A stretch of 33,290 nt of DNA from Paracoccaceae bacterium (GCA_003564655.1 PXES01000334.1:1-33290), one strand, 5' to 3'; numbered from the stretch's first letter, positions 14,126-22,902 are shown. The notes: generated from the sequence alone by a model not told the origin. Made by a program: numbers and translations.

Positions 14126-14629
14126 GTGTTGCACGGCCGTGGCGCTGACATGGGCAGTAAGGATGACAGGCAGATGAACATCAACGCCGGCGCGCGCGCA
14201 ACGATCGGGGGAATGCTGGAGTTCCTGCGCCCGGCCTTCGTGCAGGCAGCCGCCCTGTGTCTGCGCGACGGCAAGAGCGGGCCAGAGGTGTTGCTGATCC
14301 AGACCTTGCGGCGGCGGTTCTGGATCCTGCCCAAGGGCTGGCCGATGAAGAACCGCACCCTTGCCGAAGCCGCCGCGATCGAGGCTTGGGAGGAAGCAGG
14401 CGTGCGCGGTCGGGTACATCCAGATCCCGTCGGAGCGTTTACCTACACCAAAATCAAGAAAAGCGGCTTGCCGGTTCAGTGTCGCGCGCAGGTGTTCCGT
14501 ATCGATGTCGAGACGCTGGCCGACGACTACCCCGAAGCCGGGCAGCGCGCCCGGGCATGGTTCAGCCTGCCCGATGCGGCCGATATCGTGCAGAATTCGG
14601 AATTGAGGGGTTTGTTGCGCGACCTGTGA
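14126..14629 (+). CDS. Nudix hydrolase, DIPP-like with degenerate Nudix box
   Basis: Up to 167 residues. The Nudix region reads PKGWPMKNRTLAEAAAIEAW, continuing EEAGV. The metal-binding core (Glu86, Glu89, Glu90 in EAWEEAG) is intact, but the canonical R of REUXEE is Ile85 and the first Glu of the box is not at its usual spacing. This form is frequent in alphaproteobacterial proteins related to diphosphoinositol-polyphosphate/ApnA hydrolases. I infer hydrolysis of a nucleoside or inositol diphosphate; the substrate is unknown. Possible starts are GTG 14126, ATG 14150 and ATG 14174, and the last fits the domain best. It lies 4 bp after arfB. Confidence 0.82.
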   Translation: MLHGRGADMGSKDDRQMNINAGARATIGGMLEFLRPAFVQAAALCLRDGKSGPEVLLIQTLRRRFWILPKGWPMKNRTLAEAAAIEAWEEAGVRGRVHPDPVGAFTYTKIKKSGLPVQCRAQVFRIDVETLADDYPEAGQRARAWFSLPDAADIVQNSELRGLLRDL

Positions 14630-14689
14630 TCTCCGGCGCGATACGGACATGAAGCCGATTGAGGTCCGATGCCCGGCCTGTTAAGGGCC

Positions 14690-14711
14690 TTGTCACATAA
14701 CTGTTACACAA
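14690..14711 (+). promoter_or_regulatory. Pho box (PhoB-binding site) at the PiT gene
   Basis: Two adjacent 11-nt half-sites: TTGTCACATAA (14690-14700) and CTGTTACACAA (14701-14711). Each fits the PhoB pattern (C/T)TGT(C/T)A(C/T)A(A/T)A, in direct repeat with the correct 11-bp period. PhoB activates phosphate-scavenging genes in low phosphate but can also repress PiT genes; the position here, over the likely start, would fit either. Confidence 0.7.
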
Positions 14712-14719
14712 GTGGCGGC

Positions 14720-16186
14720 GTGTCAGAGCAGATCGAGAAATCCTGGAAGACCCTTAACAAGGACCTCGAGCGGTTATCGACGCTCGAGCGGGCCGTGTCC
14801 TACACGGCGCGGCCACTTGTGGCACCAGGGATAGCGCTGGCCTTCATGGCGCTGACCGGGCTGATCACGGCAGTGCTGATCGGGTTCGACCCGCTGGGGC
14901 TGATCGTGGTCGCGGCGGCGATCATCGGCGCCTACATGGCCTTGAATATCGGCGCCAATGACGTCGCCAACAACATGGGCCCGGCGGTGGGCGCGCGCGC
15001 GCTGACCATCGGCACCGCGCTGATCATCGCCGCGATCTGCGAGACAGCGGGCGCGCTGATCGCTGGGGGCGATGTGGTGGGCACGGTCTCGCGCGGGATC
15101 ATCGCGCCGGAATCAGTGGCCGAGACGCAGGTCTTCATCTGGGCGATGATGGCCGCACTTCTGGCGGGCGCGCTGTGGGTCAATCTGGCAACCTGGATCG
15201 GCGCGCCGGTCTCGACCACGCATTCCATCGTCGGCGGGGGGATGGGGGCAGGGATTGCGGCGGCCGGGTTTGCCGCCGTCAACTGGCCCACCATGGGCCG
15301 GATCGCCGCAAGCTGGGTGATCTCGCCGTTGCTCGGCGGGTTGTTCGCGGCCTTCTTCCTCGCGATCATCAAGTCTCGGATCATCTACCGCCCCGACATG
15401 ATCGGTGCGGCGCGTTTCTGGGTGCCGATCCTGATCGGGGTGATGGGCGGCTGTTTCACCACCTATCTGGCGCTCAAGGGGCTCGAGCGGGTGTTCCCCG
15501 TCTCGTTCGGAAATGCGGTGCTCTCGGGGCTGGTCGTCGGGCTGGTGCTGACCCTCATCATGCGCCCGGTGATCCGCCGCCAGAGCGCGGGGATGGAGAA
15601 CCGCAAGAAGTCTCTCAAGATCCTGTTCAACATCCCGCTGATCTTTTCGGCAGCGTTGTTGTCCTTCGCGCATGGGGCGAATGACGTGGCCAATGCCATT
15701 GGTCCGGTCGCGGCCATCGTCCATGCCGTGCAGGATGGAGGGGCGTCCGAGCAGGTGGGCATTCCGCTCTGGGTGATGCTGATCGGCGGGCTTGGCCTGT
15801 CGGTCGGATTGCTGCTGTTCGGGCCGAAGCTGATCCGCGTTGTGGGCAGCGAGATCACGCGGCTGAATGCGATGCGCGCCTATTGCGTGGCGCTGGCGGC
15901 GGCGATCACGGTGATCTTTGCCTCTTGGCTGGGTCTGCCGGTGAGTTCGACGCATATCGCCATCGGGGCGATCTTTGGCGTGGGTTTCTTTCGCGAGTGG
16001 TACCACGAGAAGGTGTTGAAGGAAGTGCGGATCGATACGTCCAGCCCGGTGGAAGTGCGCAAGCGCAAGAAGGTGGTGCGGCGTGCGCATTTCCTGACGA
16101 TCCTCGCGGCGTGGGTGGTGACAGTGCCCTCGGCTGCCGCGATCTCGGCGGGTCTGTTCTTTCTGATGAACCTGATTGTCATCTGA
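14720..16186 (+). CDS. pit: Inorganic phosphate transporter, PiT family
   Basis: About 488 residues, a low-affinity phosphate/cation symporter in the inner membrane. Both PiT signatures are present: GANDVANNMGPAVGA near the N-terminus and GANDVANAIGPVAAI in the second half. Each lies among hydrophobic helices, and the paired PVSTTHS and PVSSTHI motifs are also seen. The start is uncertain. The ATG at 14669 has GAGG upstream but would place the Pho box inside the coding region. The GTG at 14720 (VSEQIEKSWKTL) fits family N-termini and lies just after the box. It is probably controlled by PhoB. It converges on the GNAT gene, and no clear terminator is seen in the 116-bp gap. Confidence 0.92.
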   Translation: MSEQIEKSWKTLNKDLERLSTLERAVSYTARPLVAPGIALAFMALTGLITAVLIGFDPLGLIVVAAAIIGAYMALNIGANDVANNMGPAVGARALTIGTALIIAAICETAGALIAGGDVVGTVSRGIIAPESVAETQVFIWAMMAALLAGALWVNLATWIGAPVSTTHSIVGGGMGAGIAAAGFAAVNWPTMGRIAASWVISPLLGGLFAAFFLAIIKSRIIYRPDMIGAARFWVPILIGVMGGCFTTYLALKGLERVFPVSFGNAVLSGLVVGLVLTLIMRPVIRRQSAGMENRKKSLKILFNIPLIFSAALLSFAHGANDVANAIGPVAAIVHAVQDGGASEQVGIPLWVMLIGGLGLSVGLLLFGPKLIRVVGSEITRLNAMRAYCVALAAAITVIFASWLGLPVSSTHIAIGAIFGVGFFREWYHEKVLKEVRIDTSSPVEVRKRKKVVRRAHFLTILAAWVVTVPSAAAISAGLFFLMNLIVI

Positions 16187-16302
16187 CCATCTACGGTCAA
16201 TCGGTCCGTGCGGGCTGTGACACCCGACCCTTTCCGCTTTGGTCAGTCGAAGTCCGTATCGGCTGGCCCGCCGCCGCCGCGCGTCATGCGCAGCGTGCCC
16301 GG

Positions 16303-16890
16303 CTACTTGCCCGCATCCGTGCGCCCGCGCCGGTCATGGCGCAGGCTGGCATAGAGCACATGGTTGCGCCAGCGCCCGTTGATCTGCAGATAACTCTGCG
16401 CGACGCCCTCATACTTGAAGCCCGCGCGCTCCAGCAGCCCGCGCGAGGCCGTGTTCTCGGGCAGGGTCGCAGCCTCGATGCGCGACAGGTCCATCTCGGT
16501 AAAGGCGTGATGTACCACGGCGGTGATCGCTTCGCGCATGAAGCCCTGGCGCGCAAACGCGGCGCCGATCCAGTAGCCCAGTGTTCCAGCCTGCGCCGGA
16601 CCGCGCCGGATATTGTCGAGCGTGATCGCCCCCAGCAGCGCCGAGTCGTCGCGTCGGATCAGGAACAGCGGCAGCGCCGTGTCCGACCGCGTGCAGCGCG
16701 CCGCCCAGGAGACGCGGTTGGTAAAGGCCCGGCGGGTCAGGTGATCGCTGGCCCAGACGGGCTCCCACGGGGTCAGGAAATCGGCCGAGGCGCGACGCAG
16801 CTCGGACCAGGCGCGATAATCCGCATGCTGCGGAAGGCGCAGCAGCAGCCGCTCGGTCTCGATCTGTACCCGGGGCCGCAGACCCAGCAT
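16303..16890 (-). CDS. GNAT acetyltransferase, RimJ/RimL type
   Basis: A 195-residue acetyltransferase. The start TERLLLRLPQHADYRAW is typical of RimJ/RimL-like members. The acetyl-CoA-binding core appears as LGYWIGAAFARQGFMREAI (about 104-122), followed by LSRIEAATLPENTASRGLLE and RAGFKYEG. Family members acetylate protein N-termini or small amines. A ribosomal target (alanine 2 of S5, as for RimJ) is possible but not provable here. The ATG shares one base with the stop of the M16 peptidase gene (16890), so it is the last gene of the long ctaC-to-GNAT run. Confidence 0.88.
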   Translation of the reverse strand: MLGLRPRVQIETERLLLRLPQHADYRAWSELRRASADFLTPWEPVWASDHLTRRAFTNRVSWAARCTRSDTALPLFLIRRDDSALLGAITLDNIRRGPAQAGTLGYWIGAAFARQGFMREAITAVVHHAFTEMDLSRIEAATLPENTASRGLLERAGFKYEGVAQSYLQINGRWRNHVLYASLRHDRRGRTDAGK

Positions 16891-18152
16891 CAGGCAACCA
16901 GCCGCGCGCTGAGCGAGGCGAGATAGGGCGCGCGCTCGATCGGGCCGTAAAGCGCCAGCGCCAGCCCGCCACTCGCAAGCAACTGCCCGGCATGGGCGCG
17001 CACCGCAGCCACATCGACTGCGTCGATGCGGGCGACGGACTCGGACAGGTCGGGCACGCGCCCCCAGATCGACAGCAGCTTGGCCAGCCGCTCGGCCCGC
17101 TGCGCCGGGCTCTCGAGTCCCATGAGCAGCCCGGCTTTCATCTGCGCGCGCGCACGCGCGACCTCGGCGTCTTCCATATCCTCGGCGGCGCGCTTGATCT
17201 CGTCGATGGTCAGGCAGGCCAGCGCGTCGATCTCATCGGCGCCTGTGCCGGCATAGACAGTGATCATGCCAGTGTCGCAATAGGCCCCGGACTGCGCAAA
17301 GACGGTGTAGCACAACCCGCGATCCTCGCGCAGGCGCTGGAACAGGCGCGAGGACATGCCCCCCCCGAGGGCTGCGGAAAACAACTGACTGGCGTAGAAA
17401 TCCGGTGCGCAGTAATCCGGCGCCTCGAGGGCGAGCGCGAAATGCGCCTGTTCCAGCCCACGCAATTCGCGCCGTTCACCACTTGCGAAGCGCGCGGCAG
17501 GAGCGACTGGCCGCGGGCGGGGGGCGAGATGCGCAAAGAGCGGCTCGGCCAGGCGGACCAGCGCGTCATGATCGACCGCACCGGCGGCGGACAGGATCAT
17601 CTGCCCCGGTCCGTAGTGCTCGGCCACGAAGCGGCGCAGATCGCCCGCGTCATAGCGCGCCACATCCGCCGACTGTCCCAGGATCGAGCGACCGATGGGT
17701 TGGTTCGGATAGGCGGCTTCCTGCAGCCAGTCGAAGATGATGTCATCGGGCGTGTCAAGGGCCTGCCCGATCTCTTGCAGGATCACGCTGCGCTCGACCT
17801 CGATCTCGCGCGTGTCGAAGGCGGGGTTGAGGACGATATCGGCGATCACGTCCAGCGCCAGCGCCAGGTCGGCGCGCAGCACTCTCGCATAATAGGCCGT
17901 CATCTCGCGCGAGGTGTAGGCGTTGATATAGCCGCCCACATCCTCGATCTCTTCGGCGATTTGCAGGGCGCTGCGTCGCGCGGTGCCCTTGAACGCCATA
18001 TGTTCCAGGAAATGCGCGACCCCGTTCTGCGTTGCTGTCTCGTGTCGCGCGCCTGCCTCGATCCACAGGCCGATGGCCGTGGAGTCGACGCCCGGCATCG
18101 TCTCGGTAACGATGCGCAGGCCGTTGGGCAGTGTCGTGACTTGCGCTGTCAT
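16890..18152 (-). CDS. M16 family zinc metallopeptidase (MPP-beta/PqqL-like)
   Basis: A 420-residue pitrilysin-family peptidase. The inverted zinc motif HFLEH (47-51) and the third ligand Glu127, 76 residues after His51, are exactly as in active M16 enzymes. The second domain has the usual glycine-rich loop GGGMSSRLFQRLREDRGLCY. The length and single active half match the bacterial relatives of mitochondrial processing peptidase beta. The ATG at 18152 overlaps the thrC stop by 4 bp; the open frame further upstream lies within thrC and is a shadow. No signal peptide is seen, so it is probably cytoplasmic. The natural substrate is unknown. Confidence 0.93.
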   Translation of the reverse strand: MTAQVTTLPNGLRIVTETMPGVDSTAIGLWIEAGARHETATQNGVAHFLEHMAFKGTARRSALQIAEEIEDVGGYINAYTSREMTAYYARVLRADLALALDVIADIVLNPAFDTREIEVERSVILQEIGQALDTPDDIIFDWLQEAAYPNQPIGRSILGQSADVARYDAGDLRRFVAEHYGPGQMILSAAGAVDHDALVRLAEPLFAHLAPRPRPVAPAARFASGERRELRGLEQAHFALALEAPDYCAPDFYASQLFSAALGGGMSSRLFQRLREDRGLCYTVFAQSGAYCDTGMITVYAGTGADEIDALACLTIDEIKRAAEDMEDAEVARARAQMKAGLLMGLESPAQRAERLAKLLSIWGRVPDLSESVARIDAVDVAAVRAHAGQLLASGGLALALYGPIERAPYLASLSARLVA

Positions 18153-19537
18153 GCGGGGATCCGCTCGCGAATCAGGGCCTGCACCGCGGCCAGATCGCCG
18201 GGCAGGCGGGTGACGCGCTCGGGCCGCTCGAAAAGGTCGGCCATGCGGGGGGGCAGGGCGGGGCGGGCGCCGGTTGCGGCCTCGACCGCGTCGGGGAATT
18301 TCGCCGGATGCGCAGTGGCAAGCGTGACCATCGGGGTTGCCGACAGATGCGCCTGCGCGACATGCACGCCCACTGCCGTATGCGGGCAAAGCACCTCTCC
18401 CGTCTCGCGCGCGGTCGCCGTGATGGTGGCGCGCGTCTCGTCCTCGGACGCCCGCCCCGAGGCGAAACTCTCGCGTAATGCCTCCAGCGCGCCCTGCCCG
18501 ATGCGGAAGCCACCGGTTTCCTTCAACTCACCCATCGCGCGCGCCACGGCGCTTCCGTCGCGGGCATAGGCATCGAACAGCGCGCGCTCGAAATTCGAGC
18601 TGACCTGGATATCCATCGACGGGCTGATCGAGGGGTACACTTCGTCGGTGACATAGCCGCCGCTTTCCATCGTGCGGTGCAGGATGTCGTTGTGGTTGGT
18701 CGCGATCACCAGCTTCTCGATGGGCAGCCCCATAGCGCGGGCGATGGAGCCCGCGTAGATATCGCCGAAATTGCCCGTCGGCACGGTAAAGCTGACCGGG
18801 CGGTGTGGCGCGCCCAGGGCCACCCCGGCGGTGAAGTAATAGACCACCTGCGCCAGAACCCGCGCCCAGTTGATCGAGTTCACCCCGGCAAGCGCCACCG
18901 CGTCGCGAAAGGCGAAATCGTTGAACATGTCCTTGACCAGCGCCTGGCAGGTGTCGAAATCGCCGTCGATGGCCAGCGCGTGGACGTTCTCTTCCGCCGG
19001 TGTCGTCATCTGGCGGCGCTGCACCTCGGAGATACGATCATGCGGGTAGAGGATGAAGACATCGACATTGCCCAGCCCGCGAAACGCCTCGATCGCCGCC
19101 GATCCGGTATCGCCCGACGTGGCCCCCACGATCGTTACACGCTGCCCCGACCGCGAGAGCGCGGCCTGGAAGAGCTGCCCGATCAACTGCATCGCGAAAT
19201 CCTTGAATGCGAGCGTCGGGCCGTGGAACAACTCCAGCAGGAAGTGATCGGGCGCAAGCTGCTTGAGCGGCGCCCGGGCGGGGTGGCCGAAGGCCGCATA
19301 GGCCGCGGCGATCAGTTCGTGCAGCGTCTCGTCGCCAAAGGCGCCGCCGATGAAGGGGCGCATGACCGCAAAGGCCTGATCCTCGTAGCTTTGCCCCGAT
19401 AGCCCGGCGATTTCGCCTGTGGTCAGGGGCGGCACATGCTCGGGCAGGTAGAGGCCGCCATCACGCGCCAGCCCCGTCAGCATGGTCGCCTCGAAATCGA
19501 GCACGGGGGCCGCGCCACGGGTGGAGATATAGTTCAT
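18149..19537 (-). CDS. thrC: Threonine synthase
   Basis: A 462-residue PLP enzyme that converts O-phosphohomoserine to threonine. The N-terminus MNYISTRGAAPVLDFEATML, then GLARDGGLYLPE, is the standard start of the long ThrC class. Lys112 in HGPTLAFKDFAMQ binds PLP, and GATSGDTGSAA (about 140-150) holds the cofactor phosphate. SD-like GAGG lies about 7 nt before the ATG. It sits between surf1 and the M16 peptidase, a linkage I associate with Rhodobacterales genomes. Expression is therefore probably tied to the oxidase transcript unless an internal promoter exists. Confidence 0.96.
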   Translation of the reverse strand: MNYISTRGAAPVLDFEATMLTGLARDGGLYLPEHVPPLTTGEIAGLSGQSYEDQAFAVMRPFIGGAFGDETLHELIAAAYAAFGHPARAPLKQLAPDHFLLELFHGPTLAFKDFAMQLIGQLFQAALSRSGQRVTIVGATSGDTGSAAIEAFRGLGNVDVFILYPHDRISEVQRRQMTTPAEENVHALAIDGDFDTCQALVKDMFNDFAFRDAVALAGVNSINWARVLAQVVYYFTAGVALGAPHRPVSFTVPTGNFGDIYAGSIARAMGLPIEKLVIATNHNDILHRTMESGGYVTDEVYPSISPSMDIQVSSNFERALFDAYARDGSAVARAMGELKETGGFRIGQGALEALRESFASGRASEDETRATITATARETGEVLCPHTAVGVHVAQAHLSATPMVTLATAHPAKFPDAVEAATGARPALPPRMADLFERPERVTRLPGDLAAVQALIRERIPA

Positions 19538-19546
19538 GTAACGTCC

Positions 19547-20230
19547 TCAGTCCGATTGCGTCCTGATACGCCACAGATAGAAGACTGTCACCCCCGCCCA
19601 TGCAACAGCCATGAGGAACCATTGCACGGCGTAACCGAAATGATTGTCCGGGATCGCAACCGCATCGACGGGGACGGGTGACACGCCGGGCAGCGGCTGC
19701 GTGCTCTCGCGCAGCACCAGCAGCACGGGCTCGGTGCCCAGCTGGTCGGCCAGCAGGTCGACATCGCGGGCGAAGTGCAGGTTGCGCTCGGCATCGGGCG
19801 CGGGCGTGAAGCGGTCGGCATCCTGCGGCCAGGGCAGGTTGCCGGTGACGCGGGCGGGGGCGTCCGGGTCATCGGGCAGACCAGGGCGCGTGTCCTCGCG
19901 CAGAAAGCCGCGTTCGATCAGGATGCGCCGGTCGTCGGCTGTTTCAAAGGCGGAAATCAGGTGAAAGCCCGGCCCTGCCGCGCGTTGTGCGGCCATGACA
20001 AAGCTGCGCTCGGGCATAAAGTGCCCGCTGACAGTGACGGGGCGATAGCGATCAGTGGTCGGATCGGGCAGATCGGGCAGGGGGACGGGGGCGTCGAACA
20101 GGCGCGCCTCCATCGCGGCGATGAGTTCGGCCTTCTCGTCGGCACGGTTCAGTTGCCAGACGCCCAGCGACACGAGGATGGCGCAGCCGATGATCCCGAA
20201 CAGTGCAGGCACGATCATCCGGCGCAGCAT
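19547..20230 (-). CDS. surf1: SURF1-family cytochrome oxidase assembly protein
   Basis: A 227-residue SURF1 homologue. Helices lie at each end (about 5-26 and 204-221), with a periplasmic domain between. The family motifs GVWQLNRADEKAELI (about 23-37), YRPVTVSGHF (about 62-71) and DNHFGYAVQWF (about 195-205) are clear. Family members help insert heme a into oxidase subunit I. GGAGG lies just before the ATG. It follows ctaE after a 77-bp gap that holds a strong hairpin, and thrC starts 9 bp after its stop. Confidence 0.92.
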   Translation of the reverse strand: MLRRMIVPALFGIIGCAILVSLGVWQLNRADEKAELIAAMEARLFDAPVPLPDLPDPTTDRYRPVTVSGHFMPERSFVMAAQRAAGPGFHLISAFETADDRRILIERGFLREDTRPGLPDDPDAPARVTGNLPWPQDADRFTPAPDAERNLHFARDVDLLADQLGTEPVLLVLRESTQPLPGVSPVPVDAVAIPDNHFGYAVQWFLMAVAWAGVTVFYLWRIRTQSD

Positions 20231-20272
20231 AGGGCCTCCGTCATGGTGTCAGGGGCGGGAATGCGACACGGG

Positions 20273-20295
20273 GCGCGGGCCCTTGCGGCCCGCGC
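20273..20295 (-). terminator. Strong hairpin between ctaE and surf1
   Basis: GCGCGGGCC (20273-20281), loop CTTGC, GGCCCGCGC (20287-20295) form a perfect 9-bp all-G/C stem in the 77-bp gap. There is no T-tract on the minus-strand side, so it is more likely a pause, partial terminator or mRNA-stabilising 3' structure than a full stop. Confidence 0.4.
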
Positions 20296-20307
20296 GCACA
20301 AGGCGCG

Positions 20308-21111
20308 TCACATGCCCCAGATATAGACCGCGAAGAACAGGAACAGCCAGACCACATCGACGAAGTGCCAGTACCAGGCCGCGGCCTCGAAGCCGACATG
20401 GCGCTCGGCGGTGAAATGCCCGGCGCGCAACCGAAGCCAACAGACCGCCAGGAAAATCGTGCCGATGATCACATGCACCCCGTGAAAACCGGTCGCCATG
20501 AAGAAGTTGGCGTAGAACACGTCGCCCGAGAAGTCATAGCCGCGCTGGGTTATCAGGTAGAAATACTCGTAGCCCTGCAGAAAGGTGAAGGCGATCCCCA
20601 GCAGGATGCCGATGCCCAGCGTCACCTCGACCGTCTTGCGGTCGCCGTCATGGACAAGCTCGTGGTGTGCCCAGGTCACCATCGCGCCCGACAGCAGCAG
20701 GACCATCGTATTGATCAGCGGCAGGTCAAAGGCGTTCACTGCATAGATCGCGGGCTCTAGGTACTCGGTCCCGACATAGGTATACATCGGGTACATGGCG
20801 TGTTTGAAAAAGCTCCAGAACCACGCCGCGAAGAACATCACCTCGGAGATGATGAACAGGATGAAGCCGTAGCGCAGTCCGATCACGACGACCGGGGTGT
20901 GGTCGCCCGAATGCGACTCGATCACCATCTCGCGCCACCATTCAAACATCACATACAACACGCCGGCGAGACCCATCAGGAACAGCCAGGGGCCGTTGTC
21001 ATGCATCCACAGAACGGCCCCGAACAGCATCACGAAAGCCGAGACGGCCGCGACGAACGGCCAGATCGACGGGGGCAGGACGTGATAGTCGTGATTCTTG
21101 GCTCCGGCCAT
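20308..21111 (-). CDS. ctaE: Cytochrome c oxidase subunit III (aa3 type)
   Basis: A 267-residue, seven-helix protein. It starts AGAKNHDYHVLPPSIWPFV, with FEWWREMVIESHSGDHTP in the loop after helix II, the glutamate-containing helix FILFIISEVMFFAAWFWSFF, and the end FEAAAWYWHFVDVVWLFLFF. All are hallmark segments of mitochondrial-type COX III. It stabilises proton uptake by subunit I of the aa3 oxidase. Subunit I (ctaD) is not in the window, as is usual in this group where it is encoded elsewhere. GAGGGA lies upstream of the start. Confidence 0.97.
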   Translation of the reverse strand: MAGAKNHDYHVLPPSIWPFVAAVSAFVMLFGAVLWMHDNGPWLFLMGLAGVLYVMFEWWREMVIESHSGDHTPVVVIGLRYGFILFIISEVMFFAAWFWSFFKHAMYPMYTYVGTEYLEPAIYAVNAFDLPLINTMVLLLSGAMVTWAHHELVHDGDRKTVEVTLGIGILLGIAFTFLQGYEYFYLITQRGYDFSGDVFYANFFMATGFHGVHVIIGTIFLAVCWLRLRAGHFTAERHVGFEAAAWYWHFVDVVWLFLFFAVYIWGM

Positions 21112-21149
21112 GGCAGTAAATCCCTCGGGCTAGCGGGCTGGGGCCCGTC

Positions 21150-21731
21150 TCAGTTGGTTACGTCGGTTTCCGGTGCGACATAGTCGTCCGGGATATGGGT
21201 GGGGTGGAAGGTGTAGGACAGCGTGATCGTGTGGGTGTCGCGCGCCTCGCGATCGTCGAGGATGTCAGGATCGACGAAATAGGGGACCGGCATCATCACC
21301 GATTCGCCAGGTTGCAGCACCTGCAACTCGAAGCAGAAGCAGTCGATCTTGGTGAAGAAGCGTCCGGCCTCATAGGGGCTGACATTGTAGCTCGCCGTCC
21401 CGGCGATTGGCTCATCCGTCGGGTTGTAGGCCTCGTAGAAGGCTAGGCCGACCTCGCCAATCTGGATCTCAGCGGTACGCTCTTCGGGCCGGAATTCCCA
21501 CGGAAAGTCCCTTGCGACCGAGGCGTCGAAGCGAATGCGCATGGTTTCGTCAAGCACGACACCACGCGACTCGGCTGCCGTGTTGGTCGTCCCGCCATAG
21601 CCTGTCACGCGGCAGAACAGATCATAAAGCGGCACCGCCGCCCAGCCCATGCCAAACATGAATGTCACTACGGCCACTGCCTGTACAGTGGATTTCTGGA
21701 TACCGGTCAGTCTGTTCCAGGTTGCGATCAT
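21150..21731 (-). CDS. ctaG: Cytochrome c oxidase assembly protein CtaG/Cox11
   Basis: A 193-residue copper chaperone that delivers CuB to subunit I. One N-terminal helix (about 17-36) precedes a periplasmic immunoglobulin-like domain. The copper ligands Cys131 and Cys133 lie in the CFCF motif; Cys40 near the membrane (LYDLFCRVTGYGG) is the third conserved cysteine. Its ATG overlaps the upstream small gene by 4 bp (21728-21731), and ctaE follows after 38 bp. Confidence 0.96.
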   Translation of the reverse strand: MIATWNRLTGIQKSTVQAVAVVTFMFGMGWAAVPLYDLFCRVTGYGGTTNTAAESRGVVLDETMRIRFDASVARDFPWEFRPEERTAEIQIGEVGLAFYEAYNPTDEPIAGTASYNVSPYEAGRFFTKIDCFCFELQVLQPGESVMMPVPYFVDPDILDDREARDTHTITLSYTFHPTHIPDDYVAPETDVTN

Positions 21732-21928
21732 CTCTGCTGAAACCTCACATGGTCTGGGTCGAGTGCAGGGCGGTAAGTGTGGTCGAAGGCCTCGAGCGTC
21801 CCGCCCCCCTGCACCTTGGCAATGGTCAGCCCGAAGACGAGGCCGATGAACCCCACCAGCACGACAGCAAGGCCGATATTGCGCCCCGAGCGGCGCTGGT
21901 GCAGTTCGTGTTCGCGGGTGATCGGCAT
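21728..21928 (-). CDS. Small single-helix protein of the cta operon
   Basis: A 66-residue protein with a charged N-terminus (MPITREHELHQRRSGRN), one membrane helix (about 18-38) and a short outside tail ending DPDHVRFQQR. It fills exactly the gap between ctaB (one shared base) and ctaG (4-bp overlap), which fixes both ends. Similar tiny genes sit at this place in related operons and are annotated only as oxidase-assembly-associated. A role in assembly or as an accessory subunit is inferred from position alone. Confidence 0.8.
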   Translation of the reverse strand: MPITREHELHQRRSGRNIGLAVVLVGFIGLVFGLTIAKVQGGGTLEAFDHTYRPALDPDHVRFQQR

Positions 21929-22902
21929 CAGAAAAGCTCCATCACGGGCAGATATGCGGCAAGCGTGGCGTAGGCGGGCAGATGCGCCAGGGCGGCTTCA
22001 ACCAGCAACGCCGCGAACAGCACGAACAGGTAGGACAGCGAAAAACGGAAGACGCGCTTTTCGGTCGCGTAGCTGTCGGCCTCGGCCTGCGCTTCATCAC
22101 GGCGCCAGATGGCCCATGCGCCCTGGACGAACCAGGCATTCATCACCAGCGCGGCCGCCAGATAGACCGGCCCGCCAATGCTGGTAAAGGCCGCCAGTAG
22201 CGCCACCGGTACCAGCGCCAGCGTGTAGACAAGAATATGCGCGCGGGTCGCGGCGCGGCCATGCGTGACTGTCAGCATCGGTACCCGCGCCTTGTGGTAG
22301 TCCGATTTCATGAACAGCGCCAGGGCCCAGAAATGCGGTGGCGTCCACATGAAGATCAGCCCGAACATCAGACAAGCCTCGAGGCTGACCGATCCGGTCA
22401 CCGCCCCCCAGCCGATCATGGGCGGAAAGGCCCCGGCCGCGCCCCCGATAACGATATTCTGCGGCGTGGCGCGCTTGAGCCACATGGAATAGACGACCGC
22501 ATAGAAGAAGATCGTGAACGCCAGAAGCCCCGCCGCCAACGCGTTTGTCGCCAGCCACAGCATGACGACCGCGATGCCCGACAGCGCCAGGCCCAGCGCC
22601 ATGGCCTCGTCCGGGGCGACCTTGCCTGCCGGGATGGGGCGCCTCGCAGTGCGCGCCATGACGCGGTCGATATCGGCGTCCCACCACATGTTCAGCGCCC
22701 CGGAGGCCCCTGCGCCCAGTGCGATGAAGATGATCGCCGCCAGTGCCTCGACCGGGTGCAGGCTGCCGGGCGCGACCAGCAACCCGGTCAACGCGGTAAA
22801 GACCACCAGCGACATGACCCGCGGCTTCAGAAGCGCGATGTAATCGCTGAACTCGGCCTCGCCCGGCGGGGCATAGCTGATATCGGTGCGCAGTTCGGTC
22901 AT
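21928..22902 (-). CDS. ctaB: Protoheme IX farnesyltransferase (heme O synthase)
   Basis: A 324-residue, multi-helix UbiA-family prenyltransferase that makes heme O, the precursor of the heme A used by the aa3 oxidase. The Asp-rich substrate motif NMWWDADIDR (71-80), followed by VMARTARRP, and the conserved YSMWLKR-TPQNIVIGGAAGA and MWTPPHFWALA segments are diagnostic. The ATG at 22902 (MTELRTDISY) is chosen over the longer open frame because the leader up to 23016 lacks family resemblance and enters the ctaC gene. It starts 37 bp after ctaC. Confidence 0.96.
   Translation of the reverse strand: MTELRTDISYAPPGEAEFSDYIALLKPRVMSLVVFTALTGLLVAPGSLHPVEALAAIIFIALGAGASGALNMWWDADIDRVMARTARRPIPAGKVAPDEAMALGLALSGIAVVMLWLATNALAAGLLAFTIFFYAVVYSMWLKRATPQNIVIGGAAGAFPPMIGWGAVTGSVSLEACLMFGLIFMWTPPHFWALALFMKSDYHKARVPMLTVTHGRAATRAHILVYTLALVPVALLAAFTSIGGPVYLAAALVMNAWFVQGAWAIWRRDEAQAEADSYATEKRVFRFSLSYLFVLFAALLVEAALAHLPAYATLAAYLPVMELF

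Noticed and set aside
16187..16302. Terminator for the PiT gene (CGGG...CCCG around 16210-16225)
   Set aside because: Only a 4-bp stem with an 8-nt loop; not enough to call.
16890..18389. 499-codon form of the M16 peptidase starting at 18389
   Set aside because: The extra 79 residues lie inside thrC on the same strand in another frame and are Arg/Pro-rich; the ATG at 18152 gives the family N-terminus.
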